Shown here one piece after another: positions 7,529-15,490 of a stretch of 64,000 nt of DNA. The position numbers and the translations under genes were made by a program. Below the pieces are notes generated by a model that ran no database searches, had not been told where the DNA came from, and was given only the letters and a program-made list of their open reading frames with translations. Source of the stretch: Anaerolineae bacterium (GTDB lineage Bacteria > Chloroflexota > Anaerolineae > Aggregatilineales > Phototrophicaceae). Position 1 is the first letter of the stretch. Each line of letters opens with the position of its first letter. Where the stretch lies: positions 48,473-112,472 of the forward strand of contig JAJDXR010000092.1 in assembly GCA_022823165.1 (NCBI GenBank). Reading direction: 5' to 3'.

Positions 7529-10500
7529 ATGACCAGCGAATTCGTCCACCTTCACGTCCACAGCGAGTTTTCCTTGCTGGACGGCCAAAGCCGCGTCAAA
7601 GACCTGGTGGCCCGCGCCAAAGCGCTTGAGATGCCCGCCCTCGGCCTCACCGATCACGGCGTGATGTTTGGCGTGCTGGATTTCTACCGCGCCTGCGTCG
7701 AGGCCGGCATCAAACCGATCGTCGGCATGGAAGGCTATTTGGCGAGACGGAGTATGGCCGACCGCGATCCGCGTTTCGACCGCCGTCCACATCACATGCT
7801 GCTGCTGGCGAAAAACATGACCGGCTATCAGAATCTGCTCAAGCTGGCTTCCGCCGCCCAGCTCGAAGGCTACTATTATCGGCCGCGCATCGACAAGGAA
7901 TTCATGGCTGCCCACGCCGACGGCATCATCGCCACCAGCGGCTGCCTGGCCTCGGAAATCCCGCGCTTGGTCTCCGATGGCGAAGACGAGGCCGCGCGCG
8001 AACAAATCGGTTGGTATCAAGAGGTATTCGGCGCGGAAAACTTCTATCTCGAATTGCAGGGCCGCGATATCCCGGAGTTGGACAGCCTCAACCGCTGGCT
8101 CTATGACTATCGCCGCAGTGGCCACAGCGCTGTTCAGTTGGTCGCGACCAACGATGTTCATTACGTCAACCAACGCGACGCCGAAGCGCACGATACGCTG
8201 CTCTGCATCCAAACGAGCGCGCTGAAGACCGACAGCGACCGCATGCGCATGGAACCATTCAGCAGCTATTACTTGAAGTCGGCCGAGGAAATGCGCGCCG
8301 GCTTCGGCGAAGCGCCTGCGAATTTGATTGACGAAGCCTTCGCCAATTCCCTGAAGATCGCTGAGATGACTGACATTGATCTCAACCCGAAGGGCTATCA
8401 CCTGCCGGCTTTTCCGGTGCCGGACGGATACGACGAACACAGCTACTTGCGGCATCTGATCGAGATCGGCATGGAGTGGCGTTTCGGCGGGGACTGGCGC
8501 GGCGACGCTGTCTTTGTGGAGCGCATCGACCGCGAGCTGAATATCATCCACAGCATGGGCTTCGACACCTATTTTCTGATCGTTTGGGACCTCTGCGAAT
8601 TCGCCCGCAATGCCGATATCTGGTGGAATGTTCGCGGCTCCGGCGCAGCCAGCCTGGTTGCCTACAGCCTGGGCGTCACCAATATCGATCCCATCCAGAA
8701 TGGTTTGCTCTTTGAGCGTTTCCTGAATCCGGGCCGCGTCAGCATGCCCGATATTGACCTCGATTATCCCGACGACAGACGCGGAGAAATGATCGCCTAT
8801 ACGGCCATGAAATATGGTGAGGACAAGGTCGCCGCTATCATCACCTTCGGCACCATGGGGGCGAAGGCGGCCGTCCGCGATGTCGGGCGCGCGCTTGATG
8901 TCGACCTGGGCAAGATCAACCGCGCCGCCGCGCTAATCCCGCAGGAAGCGCGACAAAAGAAAATCCGCGAATATGTCGACGCCAGCCCGGAGTTGCTCGA
9001 CCTGTACAACAGTGACCTGGATTTGCGCGAGGTCATCGACACCGCCATCGAATTGCAAGGCATGACCCGCCACGCCTCGACGCACGCTGCTGGCGTTATC
9101 GTGGCCGACCGCCCGCTGGTGGAGCTGACGCCGCTGCACCGCATCGCCGGCAAAGACCCCTCCGGCGGCGCGCTCAAAGCCGTGACGCAATTCCCTATGG
9201 AGACAGCCGAGTCCATCGGTTTGCTGAAAGTCGATTTCCTGGGGCTGTCTACCCTGACGATCATGCGCAAAGCCTGCGAATTGGTCGCGCGCCATCGCGG
9301 CGTCAGCTATGACATCGACAGCCTGCCTTATCGTCATGAGTCCGTCAGCGACGAACAGCGCCGTATGCTGGACGACGCCTTCAAGATGATGGGGCGGGGC
9401 GAGACCGTCGGCGTCTTTCAGGTGGAATCCGGCGGGATGAAACAGATGCTGCGGCAAATGCGGCCCCGTGTCTTCGAGAATATAATCGCCGCCATTTCCC
9501 TTTTCCGCCCCGGCCCGATGGAATTTATCAAGCAGTACTGCGATCGTATGCACGGCGAAGAAGAGATTTCCTATCTGCACCCCAGCCTTGAGCCCATCCT
9601 CAGCGAAACCTACGGCATTATCGTCTACCAGGAACAAATCATGCAGATCGCCGGCGAGCTCTTCGGCTATGAATTGGGCGAAGCCGACTTGATGCGCCGC
9701 GCTGTGTCCAAGAAAAAACCCGAAGACCTGAACAAACATCGGGCCATCTTCATGGAGCGGGGTCCCGCTAACGGCATCCCGAAAGAGATCGCTGAAGATA
9801 TCTTCGACCTGATCGACTTCTTCGCCAATTACGGCTTCAACAAACCCCATGCCGCCGATTACGCCGTCATCACCGTGCAAACCGCCTACCTCAAATGCCA
9901 CTATCCCGAAGAATACATGACGGCGCTGCTCAGTGTGCAGCGCGATGACCTAACCAAGGTCTCGACTTTCCTGGAGGAGTGCCGCCGTCTCGATATTCCG
10001 ATACTGCCGCCCGATGTCAATTACAGTCAACTGGATTTCGACATCGAAACCTTGGCAGACGGCCGGCGCGGCATTCGTTTCGGCCTGGCCGCCATCAAAA
10101 ATGCCGGCGCCCGCGCTTTGCAAGATTTGGTCGACGACCGCGGCGACGCGCCATTTGACAGCCTGGTTGACTTCTGCCAGCGCGCTGACCTGCGTAAATT
10201 AGGCCGGCGCTCGCTGGAGAGCCTCATCAAAGTCGGCGCCCTGGATGGCTTCGGCACACGAGCCACGCTGATCGCCGCGCTCGACGGCATCATCAGCACT
10301 AGCGGCAACTATCATCGCGACCAGGAAATCGGCCAGATGCTGATGTTCGATAGCGCCGCCAACTCCGATGACGACTTGCTCAAAACGCTAAAGACGATCG
10401 CTGAATACAGCCCGCGCGAACTGCTCAAATGGGAAAAGGAACTGCTTGGCTTGTATTTGACCGGCCGCCCGGTCGACCGGCATCGTCATCTTTTTGCCAG

Positions 10501-11389
10501 CCAAAATCTGCATTTAATCAGCGACCTCAAAGATCCCGCGGCTGCCAAGCCGGAATCCGCGCGCATCGCCGGAGAGATTACGGCGGTGCGCAAGATCACC
10601 ACCGGCCGCGGCGACATGATGGCGGTGCTTAGCCTGGAAGATTGGCACGAAAGCGCCGGCATCATCGAAGTGGTGCTCTTTCCACGCGCCTATACCACGG
10701 TGGTCAACAGCTTCGCCGCCATGAATGCCGGGCAGCCGGATAGCGCGCGGCGCCGTGATTTAGCAGAGGGCGAAATCGTGCTGATCAGCGGCAAGTACGA
10801 TGAAAGCCGCGGCGAAGCGCAAATCATCGCCGAGGGAGTTACCACTGACTTCAACAATGCCGCTGCGGCCGATCCGCTGCCCACGCAGGTCGAGACGAGC
10901 CCCATGGCTTGGGACTCCAAGGGCGAGCCTCCGCCGCCCGACGATGACGACTGGCGCGAGCCCGCCGAAGCCGATATGCCGCCGCCCGATGCGCATAACG
11001 CCGCCTTTAGCGATCCGGGAACCGCGGCAACTGAAGCGCCGGCGCAGCCTGAGCAGGAAGATGAAAGCCAACCCGAATGGGTGAACGGTGATGGCCGCCT
11101 GACTATGCCCGATGAGACCCGGCCGATCGTAAAGCCAGCGCGCCATATTTCCGTCGTCATAGTAGCCGGCGGCGAGCCCGAAAAAGACAAACGCAAGCTC
11201 AGCCGCATTCACAACACCCTGATCAAGTATCCCGGAGGCGACAAGTTTTCCATCATCATTCGGCGCGGCGACGCTGATATACCAATGACCTTTCCGGATA
11301 CAACGCAAATTTGCGACGCGCTCCTGGCCGAGTTGCGCGGCATCGTCGGCGGCGAGCAATACATCTCAGTGAAAGACGCCGTCGAGTGA
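7529..11389 (+). CDS. dnaE: DNA polymerase III alpha subunit
   Basis: The 1286-residue replicative polymerase subunit. The PHP domain opens at FVHLHVHSEFSLLDG with LTDHGVMFG. The palm carries the catalytic pair in MPDIDLDYPD (about residue 408) and a third acidic residue in KVDFLGLSTLT (about 568). FNKPHAADYAVITVQTAYLK is the conserved thumb/fingers signature. An OB-fold near residues 1000-1110 (RIAGEITAVRKITTGRG) is followed by an acidic, proline-rich linker (PPPPDDDDW) and a short C-terminal domain (about 1200-1286), as in other DnaE1-type enzymes. The start gives the usual N-terminus; the ribosome binding site is weak. It is monocistronic, with pfkA 170 bases downstream. Confidence 0.98.
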   Translation: MTSEFVHLHVHSEFSLLDGQSRVKDLVARAKALEMPALGLTDHGVMFGVLDFYRACVEAGIKPIVGMEGYLARRSMADRDPRFDRRPHHMLLLAKNMTGYQNLLKLASAAQLEGYYYRPRIDKEFMAAHADGIIATSGCLASEIPRLVSDGEDEAAREQIGWYQEVFGAENFYLELQGRDIPELDSLNRWLYDYRRSGHSAVQLVATNDVHYVNQRDAEAHDTLLCIQTSALKTDSDRMRMEPFSSYYLKSAEEMRAGFGEAPANLIDEAFANSLKIAEMTDIDLNPKGYHLPAFPVPDGYDEHSYLRHLIEIGMEWRFGGDWRGDAVFVERIDRELNIIHSMGFDTYFLIVWDLCEFARNADIWWNVRGSGAASLVAYSLGVTNIDPIQNGLLFERFLNPGRVSMPDIDLDYPDDRRGEMIAYTAMKYGEDKVAAIITFGTMGAKAAVRDVGRALDVDLGKINRAAALIPQEARQKKIREYVDASPELLDLYNSDLDLREVIDTAIELQGMTRHASTHAAGVIVADRPLVELTPLHRIAGKDPSGGALKAVTQFPMETAESIGLLKVDFLGLSTLTIMRKACELVARHRGVSYDIDSLPYRHESVSDEQRRMLDDAFKMMGRGETVGVFQVESGGMKQMLRQMRPRVFENIIAAISLFRPGPMEFIKQYCDRMHGEEEISYLHPSLEPILSETYGIIVYQEQIMQIAGELFGYELGEADLMRRAVSKKKPEDLNKHRAIFMERGPANGIPKEIAEDIFDLIDFFANYGFNKPHAADYAVITVQTAYLKCHYPEEYMTALLSVQRDDLTKVSTFLEECRRLDIPILPPDVNYSQLDFDIETLADGRRGIRFGLAAIKNAGARALQDLVDDRGDAPFDSLVDFCQRADLRKLGRRSLESLIKVGALDGFGTRATLIAALDGIISTSGNYHRDQEIGQMLMFDSAANSDDDLLKTLKTIAEYSPRELLKWEKELLGLYLTGRPVDRHRHLFASQNLHLISDLKDPAAAKPESARIAGEITAVRKITTGRGDMMAVLSLEDWHESAGIIEVVLFPRAYTTVVNSFAAMNAGQPDSARRRDLAEGEIVLISGKYDESRGEAQIIAEGVTTDFNNAAAADPLPTQVETSPMAWDSKGEPPPPDDDDWREPAEADMPPPDAHNAAFSDPGTAATEAPAQPEQEDESQPEWVNGDGRLTMPDETRPIVKPARHISVVIVAGGEPEKDKRKLSRIHNTLIKYPGGDKFSIIIRRGDADIPMTFPDTTQICDALLAELRGIVGGEQYISVKDAVE

Positions 11390-11454
11390 GGGCCGCCCCG
11401 GTCAATCGCCAGAAATTCTACCAATTGCGCGCCTGACTTTAAGCAGCATTCAGC

Positions 11455-11484
11455 TTGGAAGGTCACCGCAAAATCGTCTAAAAT
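11455..11484 (+). promoter_or_regulatory. Probable pfkA promoter
   Basis: TTGGAA (11455-11460) and TAAAAT (11479-11484) are separated by 18 bp. This places a start near 11491, upstream of the chosen ATG at 11562. Confidence 0.4.
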
Positions 11485-11561
11485 ACCCTGGCGGTAGAGT
11501 CAGTAGGCCGGGTATGAGCCGGCAAGACGATAAGACTGCGGCAGAGCGGGAGACAGCCTCA

Positions 11562-12527
11562 ATGAAGCGAATAGCTGTCATGACAAGCGGCGGCGACGCG
11601 CCCGGCATGAATGCCGCGGTCCGCGCGGTGGCGCGCGCCGGCTTGGACCGCGATGTCGAGGTATACGGCATTCGCCAGGCTTACCAGGGCTTGCTGGCCG
11701 GCGACATGGCGCTGCTCAGCAGCCGCGAAGTCAGCGGTATCCTCCAGCGCGGCGGCACCGTCTTGCAGACCGCGCGCAACGAAGAATTCAAAACGCCGCA
11801 AGGCCAGCGCAAAGGCAAGCGGCGCCTTAACGAAAACGGCATAGAAGGCGTTATCGTCATCGGCGGCGACGGCAGCCTGCGCGGCGCGCTGGCGCTGCAC
11901 AATATGGGCGTGCCGGCCGTCGGCATTCCCGCCAGCATCGACAACGACATCTGGGGCACCGACACCAGCATCGGCGTCGATACCGCGCTTAACACCATCC
12001 TCGACGCGGTTGACCGGCTGCGCGATACAGCCACCTCGCATAATCGCGCCTTTGTGGTCGAGGTCATGGGGCGTGATTGCGGCTATCTGGCGGTGATGGC
12101 CGGTATCCTGGGCGGCGCCGAGATTGTGGTAACGCCGGAGAACGGCGTCACGATGAACGAAATCGCCGTCTCGTTGGAAGACGCCTACATCCGCGGCAAG
12201 ACACACGCCATCGCTGTCCTGGCCGAGGGCGCGCCTTATCAAGGTCCCGAGCTGGCGCATTACCTCGAGCAGAAGCATATTGGCTTTGAGATTCGCCTGA
12301 CGATCTTGGGCCATACGCAGCGCGGCGGCAGCCCGACAGCATTTGACCGGCTGCTGGCGACGCGAATGGGCGTCTACGCTGTGGATCTGCTGCTGGCCGG
12401 CGAAACCGGCATGATGGTGGCGCGGGTCGGGCGCGAACAGGTTCCCGTCCCCCTGGCCGAGAGCACGGCGAAAACCCGCCTAATCACGCCCGAATACTTC
12501 AACCTGGCTCGGATTCTCTCACGCTGA
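11562..12527 (+). CDS. pfkA: ATP-dependent 6-phosphofructokinase
   Basis: Glycolytic kinase converting fructose-6-phosphate to fructose-1,6-bisphosphate. The N-terminus MKRIAVMTSGGDAPGMNAA fixes the start at 11562 (gggag upstream), dropping 16 upstream codons. GGDGS (101-105) has Gly at the position that is Asp in pyrophosphate-dependent enzymes. PASIDNDI has no Lys at position 124, so ATP is the expected donor. Asp127 of DND is the catalytic base. MGRDCGYLA and RGGSPTAFDR are the substrate-binding and family signatures. Length 321 is typical. The gene is convergent with the deacylase, leaving only 12 bases between the stops. Confidence 0.96.
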   Translation: MKRIAVMTSGGDAPGMNAAVRAVARAGLDRDVEVYGIRQAYQGLLAGDMALLSSREVSGILQRGGTVLQTARNEEFKTPQGQRKGKRRLNENGIEGVIVIGGDGSLRGALALHNMGVPAVGIPASIDNDIWGTDTSIGVDTALNTILDAVDRLRDTATSHNRAFVVEVMGRDCGYLAVMAGILGGAEIVVTPENGVTMNEIAVSLEDAYIRGKTHAIAVLAEGAPYQGPELAHYLEQKHIGFEIRLTILGHTQRGGSPTAFDRLLATRMGVYAVDLLLAGETGMMVARVGREQVPVPLAESTAKTRLITPEYFNLARILSR

Positions 12528-12539
12528 TAGCTCCAAAGC

Positions 12540-13031
12540 TCACTCCGCTTTGGGATCGGCCACATCCACAAGTCGGCAGCCCAGCAGCTTGATCAGAGCG
12601 CGGGTCTCCAGGCGCAATTGAACACCGCGCTGGCCCGCGCTGACTACGATGTGACCGCTGGCGGCGCAGCGTTCATCCAGGTAAACGTCCCACTGTTTCC
12701 GCATCAGAGACAGCGCGCTGATTCCGCCGACTTTTAAGCCGGTCAATCGCTCGGCCGCGGCCTGGGGCGCCAGCGCTACTTTCTTTTCGTCCAGCGCCTT
12801 GGCCAGCCTTTTCAGCTGTAGCGTACTGTTACAGGGCAGCAAGACCAGGACCGGCTTCTTTTTTGACGGTCGCTCAACCACCAGGGTCTTGAACACTTCA
12901 CCCGCCGGCAATCCGACAGCCTGCGCCACCGCTTCAGCATCCCGAATCTGCGGGTCGTAGTGATGGGTCTCGTAAGGAATGTCTCTTGCTTCCAGCAACC
13001 GCATGGAATTGAGCTTCTTGGTCTTTGCCAT
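12540..13031 (-). CDS. YbaK/EbsC-type aminoacyl-tRNA deacylase (Cys-tRNA(Pro)-like)
   Basis: A 163-residue single-domain editing protein. The central VFKTLVVER, the LVLLPCNSTLQLKRLAKAL segment and the GGISAL loop match the YbaK branch of the ProRS INS-like superfamily. Those enzymes hydrolyse Cys-tRNA(Pro) or related mischarged tRNAs in trans; the conserved Lys in VFKTL is the usual functional residue. The start ATG gives MAKTKKLNSMRLL, typical for the family. It lies 39 bases downstream of the SDR gene on the same strand, so the two may be co-transcribed, although no functional link is evident. Confidence 0.88.
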   Translation of the reverse strand: MAKTKKLNSMRLLEARDIPYETHHYDPQIRDAEAVAQAVGLPAGEVFKTLVVERPSKKKPVLVLLPCNSTLQLKRLAKALDEKKVALAPQAAAERLTGLKVGGISALSLMRKQWDVYLDERCAASGHIVVSAGQRGVQLRLETRALIKLLGCRLVDVADPKAE

Positions 13032-13070
13032 TTAGATTGCTCTTGTCGCGGCGTTCCTGCTGCCGCCTGG

Positions 13071-13865
13071 CTAGACGTCGCTTTTGGGCTGGTACTGCCT
13101 GTGAGCCAGGCGCGCCATGATGCCCGGCGCCAAAACCCCGCCCGCCAGAATCAGCCGGTCAAATAAGCTGAGAATGACATGCCTCGGCTTCCGCTTCGCC
13201 GCAGAGACCAAAGCCGTGGCTACATCATCCGCTGTCTTTGCCGGCAGTCCGTCTCGATTGCTATGCGGCCCGCCCAGCCGATTTTGATTGAACTCGGTCG
13301 CCGTCCGCCCGACCAGCACATCAGTGACGGCGATTTTGTCCTCCGCCAATTCCAGCCGCAGCGAACCGGCCAGGCTGGAGACGAAGGCTTTGCTGGCGCT
13401 GTAAGTGGCGGTATAGGGCGTGTGAACCCCGGCAACCACCGACGAAACAATCAGAATCTGTCCGCCGCCGCCAGCGCGCATCGCCGGTACAGCAGCGCGT
13501 ACGCTATGCAATACACCGTCTATATTTATGCGCAGCACTGTCTGCAAGTGCTGCCAGTCCGCGTCTGCTATGGCTCCGTGCTGCCCAACGCCGGCATTAG
13601 CGACCAGCGCATCCAGCCGGCCGAAGCGCGAGACTGTTCGCTCGACTGCCGCCATCAGATCCTGCGGCTTGCGGACATCGCCCGCGACCGCAAGCAACTC
13701 GCCATGTGGACGGGGCAGCGATTCAATTTCCGCTCGCAGCGTCTCGAGCCGCTCAGTCCGCCGCGCGAAACCGCAGACCTGATAGCCAGCTCGCGCGAAA
13801 GCCAGCGCCGCCACCCGGCCAATCCCGCTGGACGCGCCCGTGATGAGGACAACGCGATTACTCAC
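13071..13865 (-). CDS. Short-chain dehydrogenase/reductase
   Basis: A 264-residue classical SDR. The Rossmann motif is TGASSGIG (10-17), followed by NAG (90-92), Ser141/142 and the catalytic YSASK (Tyr155, Lys159). The Arg-Arg after the second beta strand (FARRTERL) favours NADP(H). The substrate cannot be deduced. The C-terminus has a short hydrophobic segment (RLILAGGVLAPGIMARLA) that could associate with the membrane. It is the first gene of a likely two-gene minus-strand unit with the YbaK-type deacylase. The region upstream is the repeat-rich gap. Confidence 0.88.
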   Translation of the reverse strand: MSNRVVLITGASSGIGRVAALAFARAGYQVCGFARRTERLETLRAEIESLPRPHGELLAVAGDVRKPQDLMAAVERTVSRFGRLDALVANAGVGQHGAIADADWQHLQTVLRINIDGVLHSVRAAVPAMRAGGGGQILIVSSVVAGVHTPYTATYSASKAFVSSLAGSLRLELAEDKIAVTDVLVGRTATEFNQNRLGGPHSNRDGLPAKTADDVATALVSAAKRKPRHVILSLFDRLILAGGVLAPGIMARLAHRQYQPKSDV

Positions 13866-14068
13866 AATCCTTGCCGTTCAGTCTTCCTTGCAGAAGCCAA
13901 TAGCCTGCGCCTCAGTCCGCCTGAACCACCCTGCGCTTCCGGGCTGCATTTACCCCAGTATAGCACCAACAGCAGCCATCTCCCGGTGTCGGGACGCCGG
14001 CCAGCGGGGACGGTGTCCGGGAGTGTCTATTGTAGTGGCTGCGGTTTCCCTTCGACCCAAAGAAGAAT

Positions 14069-14102
14069 CTCTGTGCCGGCGGGCAGTGTCTACGCGCCCC
14101 TC
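14069..14102 (+). repeat. Dispersed repeat module X, copy 1
   Basis: A 34-base segment starting CTCTGTGCCGGCGGGCAG recurs at 28821-28854 with one mismatch, in the same orientation. Its core GTGTCTACGCG is the inverse of CGCGTAGACAC in module Y. Confidence 0.85.
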
Positions 14103-14139
14103 AGTAGTTCCTAGTAAGTCCTGCAACAAAACGAAGTTC

Positions 14140-14258
14140 GTAGGGGCGGCTCGCTGAGCCGCCCGTCGGAAAGGCTCCCTGCCCACCGATGTTGCTCATG
14201 CGGCGATTATCGGGCGTTTCAACGCTGCGCGTAGACACAGCAGGTCAAACGCCCCTAC
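14140..14258 (+). repeat. Dispersed repeat module Y, copy 1
   Basis: This element begins GTAGGGGCG and ends CGCCCCTAC, so its ends are inverted repeats. It opens with a perfect 9-bp hairpin (GGGCGGCTC, loop GCT, GAGCCGCCC). The last 37 bases, from GCGCTGCGCGTAG-like sequence to the end, recur almost identically at 28694-28786. Confidence 0.85.
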
Positions 14259-14324
14259 GGTTTTCGATTATTTTGTGTTTGTCCATGTTTCATCGACTCT
14301 GTTGCACGACTTACTTGCGTTTAC

Positions 14325-14348
14325 TTCTGTGTCTCTGTGGTGAATTAA
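14325..14348 (+). repeat. Degenerate CTCTGTG-type 9-bp tandem repeat
   Basis: TTCTGTGTCTCTGTGG followed by tgaattaa. It is related to the fuller copies at 21122-21160, 28852-28874 and 63915-63949. Confidence 0.5.
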
Positions 14349-14534
14349 CCTGTGCCAAGCTCGGCATTCAGCAAATATCCACCAAGATAGTCACTCCCCG
14401 GTGTCCAGCTCATTTGACCAGCACTTGGGCTTTCGCTAACATCGGGGCACACGCTGCTGTGAGCTAAAGGCTCAAGTCGAGGCTCTTTAGTCGGCGTCAG
14501 CGTAAGTCACGCGGTTTTCAGTCTGGTTCAATTG

Positions 14535-15476
14535 ATGACAGCCCCAAACAGTTCAGCCGAGAGCGCGTACATTCAGCCGACCGATCATGTGGCTGAAGCG
14601 GGACGAAAAATTATAGCGAGGCAAACTCGCCGCATGCGCCAGCACGAGGCGGGCAGCCGGAGCGGCGAAGACATCGAATCTGTGCATCAAATGCGCGTCG
14701 CGATCCGCCGCATGCGCAGTCTCTTTAGATTAATCCCCGGCTATTACCAAGCGGGAGCCGTAGCCGAGATCAAAACCGGCCTGCGTGATAGCGCCCGCGC
14801 CTTGGGCCGCATCCGTGACCTGGACGTGCTCATCCTCGATATGGAGGAATATTCCAATAGCCTGCCGCCTGCTCAACAGGCCTATCTGCAGCTGCTAATC
14901 AATCGGCTTGATCGCCGCCGCGCCAAGCGCCGCAAGCGGCTGATCGCGCACTTCAATTCCAAACGATACGCTCGCTTTCAGCGCCGACTCACAGCTTTTG
15001 GCGAAACCAAGGGCGACGGCGTCCGCCGCGTCAGACAGCTTAGCGCGCCCCACCAGGCGCGCCATGTATTGCCCCCGCTGCTGCATCAGCGGATGGCGCA
15101 GGTCAAGGCCTACGATGTCCTGCTGCCCTCATCCGATATCCACGATTTGCACGCGTTGCGGGTGGAATTCAAACAGTTGCGTTACGCTGTGGAGTTTTTC
15201 CAGCCCCTGCTAGGCGCTTCAGCCGGCCGCTTTCTAGCGTCGGTCAAGATTTTGCAGGACTGCCTCGGGCGAATCCAGGACATCTCAGTATTCGCGCAGG
15301 AAGTCGGCGCTCTGAAAAAGCTCTCGCCTGAACAGAATGCGCTATTGGACCGCTACCGCGCGCAACGACTGGCGGAGCAAAATACATTGCGTGAGCAATT
15401 TGCTCAGCTGTGGACGCGCTTCAACAGCCGCGCGACTCAGCGACTATTCTCTGACTCGCTGCTGGTACTGCGCTAG
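14535..15476 (+). CDS. CHAD domain protein
   Basis: A 313-residue, strongly basic, helical protein. It has the CHAD signature VHQMRVAIRRMRSLFRL near the N-terminus, RIRDLDVL after the second helix, and a second half repeating LHALRVEFKQLRYAVEFF and LGRIQDISVF. CHAD domains bind inorganic polyphosphate through conserved His and Arg/Lys residues and are often found with CYTH triphosphatases or on polyphosphate granules. No CYTH domain or polyphosphate kinase is in the window. I use the ATG at 14535 rather than the adjacent TTG. It is convergent with the glycosyltransferase pair, with 14 bases between stops. Confidence 0.88.
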   Translation: MTAPNSSAESAYIQPTDHVAEAGRKIIARQTRRMRQHEAGSRSGEDIESVHQMRVAIRRMRSLFRLIPGYYQAGAVAEIKTGLRDSARALGRIRDLDVLILDMEEYSNSLPPAQQAYLQLLINRLDRRRAKRRKRLIAHFNSKRYARFQRRLTAFGETKGDGVRRVRQLSAPHQARHVLPPLLHQRMAQVKAYDVLLPSSDIHDLHALRVEFKQLRYAVEFFQPLLGASAGRFLASVKILQDCLGRIQDISVFAQEVGALKKLSPEQNALLDRYRAQRLAEQNTLREQFAQLWTRFNSRATQRLFSDSLLVLR

Positions 15477-15490
15477 CTTAGGACCAAAGC

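Larger units (their letters stand above)
13866..14534. other. Repeat-rich non-coding block (669 bp)
   Basis: I find no supported gene here. The short ORFs have no recognisable protein and cross the repeats. The block holds repeat module X (14069-14102), module Y (14140-14258), a degenerate CTCTGTG-type repeat (14325-14348), and the third copy of AAACGAAGTTC (14129-14139), which abuts module Y. Confidence 0.7.

Noticed and set aside
7433..8551. 372-codon minus-strand frame over the start of dnaE
   Set aside because: Antisense shadow of the PHP and N-terminal region of dnaE; no family features and it would run over the dnaE promoter.
13179..14114. 311-codon plus-strand frame over the SDR gene and repeat block
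   Set aside because: Antisense to a motif-complete SDR and continues through dispersed repeats; the protein has no recognisable pattern.
14069..14348. CRISPR-like repeat array
   Set aside because: The repeats are different modules, not regularly spaced copies with unique spacers, and no cas gene is present.
14189..14467. 92-codon plus-strand frame in the repeat-rich gap
   Set aside because: Crosses repeat module Y and the CTCTGTG-type repeat; no ribosome binding site or recognisable protein.
14515..14540. GGTTCAATT, resembling a tRNA T-loop
   Set aside because: No acceptor, D or anticodon arms can be drawn around it.
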